A DNA stretch of 32,301 nt from Acidobacteriota bacterium. GTDB taxonomy: Bacteria > Acidobacteriota > Blastocatellia > Pyrinomonadales > Pyrinomonadaceae. The DNA is taken from contig JAIVJJ010000246.1 of assembly GCA_020200095.1 (NCBI GenBank), positions 1 through 32,301 of the forward strand, read 5' to 3'. This document shows, piece by piece, positions 16,041-22,191 of the stretch. A model generated the notes under the pieces. That model had not been told where the DNA came from, made no database searches, and saw only the letters and a program-made list of their open reading frames with translations. The position numbers and the translations under genes were made by a program. Positions within the stretch are counted from its first letter, which is position 1, and every line of letters begins with the position of its first letter.

Positions 16041-18215
16041 ATGGCAAACAAGAAGTCTCGCTTATTGTGGCAGATTTTAACCGTAAGTTTGGCAATGTTT
16101 TTATTAACATTTCCAATCTTGGCGGAAGACGACCCGAACCCCGATTCACCGACTCCAATCTTAATAAGTGAACCGAATTCTACACGCGCACTAGCTAATA
16201 AAGCAGGTAAATCCCTATATGGAGGTTTATCGGAAATAAAAAACAAATCATTTTCGCCGAATTCCAAAATTGTGCTTTTTGTGACAAATTTGGAATTGGC
16301 AAAAGATGAAGGAGCAAATGCTTTTCGCCTTTATGTTGAAGACGCGAAAGGCAGAAAATACCGTTTTCCTGTTTTGGATATTCAACCGCTCGAAGGTCGA
16401 GAATGGATTTACGCGCTGACAGTTCAACTTAAAGACGAAATTGGTTTTTGGGAAACACCGACGTTTGGCGAAGATGTTTTAGTCGGTGTTACGTGGCGCG
16501 GTTTGCAGAGCAATCGTGTCCGCTTAGGAATCGGCGGCAAAGGCGGCGGTATTAAAGACGATGTTGGAGCAGTTCCGACACCCGCACCGACTTCGCCGAT
16601 TAAAAAAATTACGAGTTTAGCGCCAAATTATGTCGGTTACTCATATTCCGGCGACCGTACGCGGTTTATGGAGCAAGCGACATTCGGTCCGACGCCCGCG
16701 CTCGATATGGAAATCCGCCGCAAAGGTTTGCGAACTTGGCTTGCCGAACAATTTGAAGAGCCGTATCCGACAAATCCATACCCGAGCCTTGCTTTGATGC
16801 CAGGCAATATAAGCGATGAATGTCGAGCCGGCACTCCGCCAAATTGTATACGAGATTATTACACAATGTATCCGGTGCAGAACTGGTTTTTCAAAGAAGC
16901 TTTCTATGGTGAAGCGCAGCTTAAACATCGAACAGCTTGGTCATTGGGGCAAATTTGGGTAATTTCCGGCGTTGATACGCAGCAGTCAAGTCATATGGTT
17001 GCTTATCATCAACTACTGTCAAAAAATGCTTTTGGAAATTATCGAAATTTGATGTATGACATAACGCTTAATCCGGGAATGGGAAATTATCTGGATATGG
17101 CACGCAGCACGAGAAACAATCCGAATGAAAATTTTGCCCGCGAGATTTTGCAGCTTTTCTCCATCGGTTTGTTTATGCTCAATCAAGACGGCACATTGCA
17201 GCTTGATGCGAGCGGCAACCCGATTCCGACTTATGACCAAGCAACCGTCAACAATTTCACAAAAGTTCTTACAGGTTGGACTTTTTGTGAAGTTACGGGT
17301 CCGAATTGCCCGAACAGAACATTGGGAGCGCCTAATTACAAAGACCCGATGATTTTGAATCAGAACAATCACGACGTAACTGCAAAAACTTTGCTGAATT
17401 ATCCGGGCGCGGTTAATGTTAACATAGCCGCAGGTCAAAACGGCACAACTGAGTTAAATCAGGCTTTAGACAATATTTTTTATCATCCGAACGTCGCTCC
17501 TTTCGTCAGCCGAATTCTTATTCAACATTTAGTTACAAGCGATCCGACATCGGCATACGTCGGTCGTGTCGCGGCTGTATTTAACAATAACGGTTCGGGC
17601 GTTCGCGGCGATTTAAAGGCTGTTGTTAAAGCAATTTTGCTTGACCCCGAGGCGCGCGGCAACATCAAGACAGACCCGAATTACGGCAAGCTGCGCGAGC
17701 CTGTTCAATTAGCCACCAATCTTTATCGTCAATTCGGCGTGCGTTCATACGACGGTATGACGCAAAGCGACGGCTACGTTAATCAAATAATTGCGTCAAT
17801 GGGACAGAACACATTTTACTCGCCGACAGTTTTTAACTATTACACGCCGGATTATGTTGTTCCGGGAACAGGCTTAAACGGTCCTGAATTCGGCATTTTA
17901 ACAACCGGAACGGCAATCGCGCGAGCAAATTTTGTCAACAACGTAGTTTTCGGGCGTATCAATGTCAGCACAGCCGCTCCAACGGGAACGTCAATCAATT
18001 TGTCCGAGATGCAAGCTCTGGCAGCTGCCGATGCGACCGGCAATCGGCTTCTTGACGCGCTGAATATAAAAATGATGCACGGCGCGATGTCTGCGCAGAT
18101 GAAGAATACGATTTTGACGGCGGTGCAAGCTGTTCCGGCGGCGAATACATTGCTTCGCGCTCAAACGGCGGTTTATTTAGTGGCGACTTCGTCGCAATAT
18201 CAAGTGCAGAGGTAA
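16041..18215 (+). CDS. DUF1800 secreted protein
   Basis: 724 residues with a Sec signal (about 1-29, LLTFPILAE). An N-terminal beta-rich region (about 60-175, SKIVLFVTNLELAKDEGANAF) precedes the DUF1800 core. The core has RFMEQATFGPTPALDMEIRR (from about 210), the HRTAWSLGQIW segment, ENFAREILQLFSIGLFMLNQDGT (about 362-384), and the end FYSPTVFNYYTPDYVVPG. DUF1800 is uncharacterised and is nearly always followed by DUF1501, as here 6 bp downstream. The pair is common in Planctomycetes, Acidobacteria and Bacteroidetes and is exported. The AREILQLFSIG motif is the family signature. A role in handling an extracellular polymer is often suspected but unproven. Confidence 0.9.
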   Translation: MANKKSRLLWQILTVSLAMFLLTFPILAEDDPNPDSPTPILISEPNSTRALANKAGKSLYGGLSEIKNKSFSPNSKIVLFVTNLELAKDEGANAFRLYVEDAKGRKYRFPVLDIQPLEGREWIYALTVQLKDEIGFWETPTFGEDVLVGVTWRGLQSNRVRLGIGGKGGGIKDDVGAVPTPAPTSPIKKITSLAPNYVGYSYSGDRTRFMEQATFGPTPALDMEIRRKGLRTWLAEQFEEPYPTNPYPSLALMPGNISDECRAGTPPNCIRDYYTMYPVQNWFFKEAFYGEAQLKHRTAWSLGQIWVISGVDTQQSSHMVAYHQLLSKNAFGNYRNLMYDITLNPGMGNYLDMARSTRNNPNENFAREILQLFSIGLFMLNQDGTLQLDASGNPIPTYDQATVNNFTKVLTGWTFCEVTGPNCPNRTLGAPNYKDPMILNQNNHDVTAKTLLNYPGAVNVNIAAGQNGTTELNQALDNIFYHPNVAPFVSRILIQHLVTSDPTSAYVGRVAAVFNNNGSGVRGDLKAVVKAILLDPEARGNIKTDPNYGKLREPVQLATNLYRQFGVRSYDGMTQSDGYVNQIIASMGQNTFYSPTVFNYYTPDYVVPGTGLNGPEFGILTTGTAIARANFVNNVVFGRINVSTAAPTGTSINLSEMQALAAADATGNRLLDALNIKMMHGAMSAQMKNTILTAVQAVPAANTLLRAQTAVYLVATSSQYQVQR

Positions 18216-18221
18216 AAATTT

Positions 18222-19712
18222 ATGAAACAAACAAGACGGGAATTTTTAACAAAATCAAGTTGCGCTTTAGGTATGGCGGCGCTAGCGACGCAGGTTGAAC
18301 ACTTCGGTTTGATGAACGCTCTGGCGCAGAAAGTTGACGACAGCTCGCAAGCAAACGCGCCGGGCGATTATCGGGCTTTGGTCTGTATCTTTATGGCTGG
18401 CGGAAACGACGGCAACAACACCGTTATTCCCAATCACAATGATACAAGTTTGAGTAATTATTCCGCGTATTTCAACGCGCGAAATACAGCTGGTTTAGCA
18501 ATTGCTCAGAATTCGCTTCTGCCGATTGCCGTTCCGCGAATGAATGGTTTGTCGTACGGCTTAAATCCGAATTTAGGACCCCTGACACAAAATGGAACAA
18601 CGATTGTTAATAACGGCGTTCACGAGCTTTGGGCGCAGAGCAAAATGGCGGTTGTTACCAATACCGGAACGCTGGTCGCTCCGATGACCAGAGCGCAATA
18701 TCAGAACGGCTCGATTCGCAGACCATTCCAGCTTTTCTCGCACTCTGACCAGGTTAATCAATACCAAGCGGGACGCTCCGATATGCAGTCTTTTACGGGC
18801 TGGGGCGGCAGAATTTCCGACCGGCGGAATGCAGCTGATAATCCGGGTGGTTTAGTTCCAATGATTACATCTATCAGCGGAGCTCAGCTTTTTACTGCCG
18901 GTCAATCTACTTTGCCGCTTGCTATTGCCAATTCCTCAATACCTCTGAGTCAAGTATTAAGTCCGCAGGGATTTAACACAACACCTGAATCGCAAGCGCG
19001 TCTTGCCGCATTTCATCAATTGCGTTCGCAGGATTTGGACTCAAATTATGTAAAGGCGGCAAGTCATATTACAGATCAGGCTATCAAAGCCAATCAAGCG
19101 TTGGCAACATTTCAAGAAGTTACCGTAACTTTTCCAAATACAAATCTAGGCAGACAATTAAAACAAGTTGCCCGTTTGATAAAAAAACGCGCCGATTTAA
19201 GTGTCAACCGGCAAATCTTTTATTGTCAGCTCGGAAGTTTTGACACGCATAACGGTCAAATTACAGCTCAAAGCGCGTTGCTGACGGAATTTAGCCAGGC
19301 AGTTCGCGCTTTTTACGATGAAATGGTTGTGCAGGGCGTTTCAAATAATGTTACAACATTTTCGATGTCCGATTTTTCACGCACGCTTAACCCGGCTGGT
19401 TCAGGCGCTCAAGCTGGCAGCGACCACGCTTGGGCAAATCATATGTTTGTCTTCGGCGGCTCGGTTTTGGGCGGCGATTTTTATGGAGTGAATACTTCCA
19501 ACGGAACGCCGTATCCGACTCTAGTAATGAATGGACCGGACGACGCCGACAACGGCGCAAACGCTCGCGGACGCTGGATTCCGACTACTAGTGTTGAGCA
19601 ATACGCCGCGACTTTAGCTCGTTGGTACGGTTTGCCGGAAACAGATATGGCGGCGGTTTTCCCAAACATCGGCAATTTTCCGACAAACAATCTCGGCTAC
19701 ATGATGCCGTAA
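18222..19712 (+). CDS. DUF1501 protein with Tat signal
   Basis: 496 residues. The N-terminus has a twin-arginine signal (TRREFLTKSS, Arg5-Arg6, then a hydrophobic stretch to ALAQ), so it is exported folded and may bind a metal or cofactor. The body is DUF1501: ALVCIFMAGGNDGNNTVIPN (about 48-67), FSHSDQVNQYQ, GWGGRISDR, QLGSFDTHNGQ, and SDFSRTLNPAGSGAQAGSDHAWANHMFVFGG. The DTH, SDFSRT and DHAW residues resemble the alkaline-phosphatase/sulfatase superfamily metal ligands, to which DUF1501 is related. It forms an operon with the DUF1800 gene (6-bp gap) and is followed by a perfect hairpin. The substrate is unknown. Confidence 0.9.
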   Translation: MKQTRREFLTKSSCALGMAALATQVEHFGLMNALAQKVDDSSQANAPGDYRALVCIFMAGGNDGNNTVIPNHNDTSLSNYSAYFNARNTAGLAIAQNSLLPIAVPRMNGLSYGLNPNLGPLTQNGTTIVNNGVHELWAQSKMAVVTNTGTLVAPMTRAQYQNGSIRRPFQLFSHSDQVNQYQAGRSDMQSFTGWGGRISDRRNAADNPGGLVPMITSISGAQLFTAGQSTLPLAIANSSIPLSQVLSPQGFNTTPESQARLAAFHQLRSQDLDSNYVKAASHITDQAIKANQALATFQEVTVTFPNTNLGRQLKQVARLIKKRADLSVNRQIFYCQLGSFDTHNGQITAQSALLTEFSQAVRAFYDEMVVQGVSNNVTTFSMSDFSRTLNPAGSGAQAGSDHAWANHMFVFGGSVLGGDFYGVNTSNGTPYPTLVMNGPDDADNGANARGRWIPTTSVEQYAATLARWYGLPETDMAAVFPNIGNFPTNNLGYMMP

Positions 19713-19727
19713 AATTGTGTTTGATTA

Positions 19728-19781
19728 TAAATGAATACGGTGGAAAGGTTTTTTGAAAAACCTTTCCACCGTATTCATTTA
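19728..19781. terminator. bidirectional terminator, ~25-bp perfect stem
   Basis: The arm from 19728 (core GAATACGGTGGAAAGG) is perfectly inverted up to 19781, around a tiny loop near 19754-19755. T and A runs flank the loop. It separates DUF1501 (+) from the convergent 40-codon ORF (-). Confidence 0.85.
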
Positions 19782-19793
19782 CTTAATGTAAAA

Positions 19794-19916
19794 TTAAGAT
19801 CGTTGTTTAAGACTGAATAAACCGACTGCGGCGGCAGGAATCGTATTCTTTTCGGCTGTAGAATCTGCCAAGACAAAAACAACGGCGACTTTCATCAGTT
19901 CTTCGTTTGTACTCAT
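19794..19916 (-). CDS. 40-residue ORF overlapping the M15 peptidase gene
   Basis: The ATG at 19916 overlaps the TGA of the M15 peptidase gene by 4 nt (ATGA), a classic translational coupling arrangement. The product begins MSTNEELMKVAVVFVLAD and ends GLFSLKQRS, with two mildly hydrophobic stretches. The stop lies 13 bp before the convergent terminator. It resembles nothing I recognise. In phages, an endolysin is often next to a small holin, but this peptide is too polar for a convincing membrane helix. The overlap and position argue for a real gene; the length argues for caution. Confidence 0.5.
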   Translation of the reverse strand: MSTNEELMKVAVVFVLADSTAEKNTIPAAAVGLFSLKQRS

Positions 19917-20380
19917 ATTCTTATTTCTCTGTAAACCGTTTGACCTTTTTCTCGCGTTGCCCTTAAAACTTGTTTCCGGTTTCTGGGAGCGATGCTCAGA
20001 TGTATCCACGAAGGCTCTTTCAGCGTTCCAAATTCAAGAATAACCTGATCAAACTTCGGACAGTTTTCGACAACCCACTCGGCTAAATCTCGTGTTCCGG
20101 TGTTAATCGGAATAACATCAGCAGCATATCCCAGTCGATGGTCACTCATACTGCTTCCGCCGATGAGCCGATTAAGCTTTTCGGAACGAAAGCCCGAAGA
20201 AATTTTGAGCGGTCCGAGCGTGTTACGGGCAGGCTGCAAAATTTTTCGGCAAAGTTGGCGCAGATGCGCAACTTCAGAAGTGTTTGGAATATTATCAATG
20301 CCGTGGTTTTCCGCCGTCACGGATTTAACAAACTCCCACAGCTTAAAGTCTTTCGACAAAGACATATTAAGGTCTGGCAT
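19913..20380 (-). CDS. M15-family peptidase (D-Ala-D-Ala carboxypeptidase/endolysin type)
   Basis: 155 residues with no signal peptide. The zinc-peptidase motif is complete: SSGFRS (61-66), SDHRLGYAAD with His81 and Asp88 as ligands, and SWIHLS with His127. This is the Peptidase_M15A/M15_3 layout, close to phage endolysins and small carboxypeptidases that trim peptidoglycan stem peptides. GGAG lies 9 nt before the ATG. Without a signal peptide it needs another route out of the cytosol, which again points to a phage-type origin; no other phage gene is visible here. A 40-codon ORF overlaps its stop by 4 nt. Confidence 0.85.
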   Translation of the reverse strand: MPDLNMSLSKDFKLWEFVKSVTAENHGIDNIPNTSEVAHLRQLCRKILQPARNTLGPLKISSGFRSEKLNRLIGGSSMSDHRLGYAADVIPINTGTRDLAEWVVENCPKFDQVILEFGTLKEPSWIHLSIAPRNRKQVLRATREKGQTVYREIRI

Positions 20381-20585
20381 AATTATGTTCTCCGCTTCTG
20401 TAACAAAACTTATCTTACAATAATGAAAGAAAATGCTTGTCGAAGACGCATCATTAATTTGTTTAATGAATTATGGGATTGTAACCAGCATCTGGATTGA
20501 AATTCAAAAATCTTTTGCCCTTTCTTGACACTGCTTGCAATTGAAACTTAAACTTTAGGCAGAATAAAAACTGCGCCGTAAAACC

Positions 20586-21314
20586 GTGAATCTTCCAAAT
20601 TATTTGACATTAGCAAGAATTATCGTTATCCCGCTTTTAGTAGTCGTTTTACTGACACCTTTTGCGGAAGACTGGTTCGGCGTCAGCAGTTACGCGCTGG
20701 CGATTGCTATTTTTCTTGCTGCTTCCTTTACAGATATTTTAGACGGGCATCTTGCGCGTCGCCGAAAACAAGTTTCAAAATTTGGCGCGTTACTCGACCC
20801 TATTGCCGATAAATTACTCGTTTCAGCCGCGCTGATTGTTTTGGTCGAAAAACATCTCGCACCAGCTTGGGCAGTTGTAATAATTTTAGGCAGAGAATTT
20901 ATTGTAACTGGTCTGCGCTCAATCGCAGCAACCGAAGGCTTCGTTATTTCCGCACAATCACTCGGAAAAATAAAGATGTGGGCGCAATGCGTGGCAATTG
21001 TCGCTTTGCTTGTGGCAGGCGCTAACGGTAATCCGCCAGTTTCAAATTTTGGCTGGGTTTTACCGACTTTTCGCTTCTGGGAAGTCGCTGAAGTTCAAAC
21101 AGCTTTTGATCATTTGTTCAATTTTGCGCTCAATACCGATGACTGGCGCGTTTTCGGATACTTGGTCGGGCGCGGCGCATTGTGGATTTCGGTAATCACG
21201 GCTTGTTGGTCAATGTATGATTATTTTAAATACTTTCTGATTGAGAATAAAAAACGCCGAACCTTAAATGAAATTATGCGTACCGAACAAGACCCGGTAA
21301 CTTCAATAAAATAA
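20586..21314 (+). CDS. pgsA: CDP-diacylglycerol-glycerol-3-phosphate 3-phosphatidyltransferase
   Basis: Makes phosphatidylglycerol phosphate from CDP-diacylglycerol and glycerol-3-phosphate in the inner membrane. The start is GTG at 20586, giving NLPNYLTLARI, the typical N-terminus. The CDP-alcohol phosphotransferase motif D-G-x2-A-R-x8-G-x3-D-x3-D is intact: Asp53, Gly54, Ala57, Arg58, Gly67, Asp71, Asp75. There are several membrane helices. At 242 residues it is longer than the usual ~180-200, because of an extra loop at about 143-192 (GNPPVSNFGWVLPTF...TDDWRVFGY) before the last helix. The gene stands alone. The loop is the only oddity. Confidence 0.92.
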   Translation: MNLPNYLTLARIIVIPLLVVVLLTPFAEDWFGVSSYALAIAIFLAASFTDILDGHLARRRKQVSKFGALLDPIADKLLVSAALIVLVEKHLAPAWAVVIILGREFIVTGLRSIAATEGFVISAQSLGKIKMWAQCVAIVALLVAGANGNPPVSNFGWVLPTFRFWEVAEVQTAFDHLFNFALNTDDWRVFGYLVGRGALWISVITACWSMYDYFKYFLIENKKRRTLNEIMRTEQDPVTSIK

Positions 21315-21462
21315 AAATCAGAAACCAAGTATTCGGTTTTTCTTCAGCCAACAATTCAAAACCGTGATAAAACCTCCGACAGTTTATCGTTTCGATATAG
21401 ATTGAAATTATCAATCTCGTTGTTTGTCAGAGCAATTCATAGTTGTTAATTTCGCAATGGTT
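21315..21462. other. gap after pgsA with a weak hairpin
   Basis: No convincing gene. AAACC at about 21323-21327 and GGTTT about 8 nt later form a weak 5-bp stem followed by TTTC, a possible pgsA terminator. Nothing else is visible before the small leftward ORF. Confidence 0.35.
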
Positions 21463-21525
21463 TTATTGCAGTTCGACTTTACTAACAGTTTGAATTTCCA
21501 GCGCATTAAGTGAAATTAGCTGCAT
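21463..21525 (-). CDS. 20-residue leftward ORF with a strong ribosome binding site
   Basis: ATG at 21525, TAA at 21463-21465; the product is MQLISLNALEIQTVSKVELQ. AAGGAG sits exactly 8 nt upstream (21539-21534), as good as any Shine-Dalgarno in this window. No longer ORF uses this site. It is an isolated micro-ORF, in the gap between pgsA and tRNA-Thr and running against both. It could be a leader peptide, a precursor peptide, a small toxin, or the remnant start of a lost gene. I recognise no family. No maturation enzyme gene is adjacent. Confidence 0.4.
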   Translation of the reverse strand: MQLISLNALEIQTVSKVELQ

Positions 21526-21610
21526 TGCCTACTCTCCTTGACAATCAAAATATAACTTTTTGATTAAACAATGGTGACGATTATTTTTAGTGTCTAACGA
21601 ATAACTTTAC

Positions 21611-21633
21611 TATTTTGTAGCTTGCACAAAATA
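21611..21633. promoter_or_regulatory. inverted repeat upstream of tRNA-Thr and of the micro-ORF
   Basis: TATTTTGT (21611-21618) and ACAAAATA (21626-21633) form an 8-bp perfect inverted repeat with a 7-nt centre. It overlaps a candidate tRNA promoter (-35 TTGCAC 21622-21627, -10 TAGTAT 21645-21650, 17-nt spacer). It may be an operator or chance in AT-rich DNA. Confidence 0.3.
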
Positions 21634-21687
21634 AAATGATTTTGTAGTATTTTCGCTTGCGGTTGCATTTGATAAAAGCAACTAAAT

Positions 21688-21763
<76 letters not shown>

Positions 21764-21780
21764 ATACACATAAGACTTTA

Positions 21781-21804
21781 GGGCATCTTTTGAGATGCCC
21801 TTTT
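21781..21804 (+). terminator. Rho-independent terminator of tRNA-Thr
   Basis: GGGCATCT (21781-21788) and AGATGCCC (21793-21800) form an 8-bp stem with a TTTG loop, followed by TTTTCTTT. Confidence 0.9.
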
Positions 21805-21849
21805 CTTTGACTCACACCTTTACTCACACTTACAGATTACCTTTTCAAT

Positions 21850-22020
21850 TTAATACTCACTAGGAAGCAAAACAGTAGTAGAACTCCTATCTGCCTCTGT
21901 AATCACCCAGAGTTTCACATCTCTGGCTGTCCTGTAAGCCGATAGTATTCTAACGCGTTTTATTGATTTGATGCGGCGGATGAATTTTGAATGAACGCGA
22001 AAATAGCTAAAGTAAAAGCA
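21850..22020 (-). pseudogene. 3' fragment of an unrecognised small gene
   Basis: One minus-strand frame is open from about 22020 to TAA at 21850-21852. Its end is clearly protein-like: VKLWVITEADRSSTTVLLPS followed by EY and stop, preceded by a basic stretch (FIRRIKSIKRVRILSAYRTA). There is no ATG or GTG in frame and no ribosome binding site; the upstream end abuts the 5' remnant of a different gene at about 22009. It is read as the C-terminal part of a truncated gene. I do not recognise the family with certainty. Confidence 0.45.
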
Positions 22021-22110
22021 TTAACCCGAAAATGAAAAGTGAACGGTTGTGTTTGTAATTTGTCCACATAATCTTCTGCTCCTATATTTTATAGTAAGCG
22101 TTGAGCCGGA
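22007..22110 (-). pseudogene. 5' remnant of a third delta-60/FG-GAP-type gene
   Basis: An ATG at 22069, with AGGAG upstream, encodes MWTNYKHNRSLFIFGLMLLL and then TAG (22007-22009). This matches the signal peptide of the delta-60/FG-GAP protein starting at 26414 (MQTKYKLNHSLFIFGLMILF). DNA similarity continues upstream through the ribosome binding site to GTTGAGCCG(G/A)AAAC at about 22100-22113 and 26444-26458. Everything after the signal peptide is missing. A former third tandem copy, removed by deletion, is the simplest reading. Confidence 0.6.
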
Positions 22111-22155
22111 AACCGCGCGAATTTGTTTTATTCGTCAACAGTTTCCGGCTTTTTG
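22104..22155 (+). terminator. hairpin with T-tract, possible terminator
   Basis: AGCCGGAAAC (22104-22113) and GTTTCCGGCT (22141-22150) form a 10-bp perfect stem, with a smaller CGAAT/ATTCG stem inside the 27-nt loop and TTTTT after the second arm. The T-tract is on the plus strand, although the nearest gene end (22192) is on the minus strand; it may still act as a stop or processing signal for that transcript. Confidence 0.45.
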
Positions 22156-22191
22156 TTCAAACGAGCCGAACTTCATTTTCACAATTCTGTT

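Noticed and set aside
21764-21850. Attachment site at the 3' end of tRNA-Thr
   Set aside because: No integrase and no duplicated tRNA 3' segment is visible in the window.
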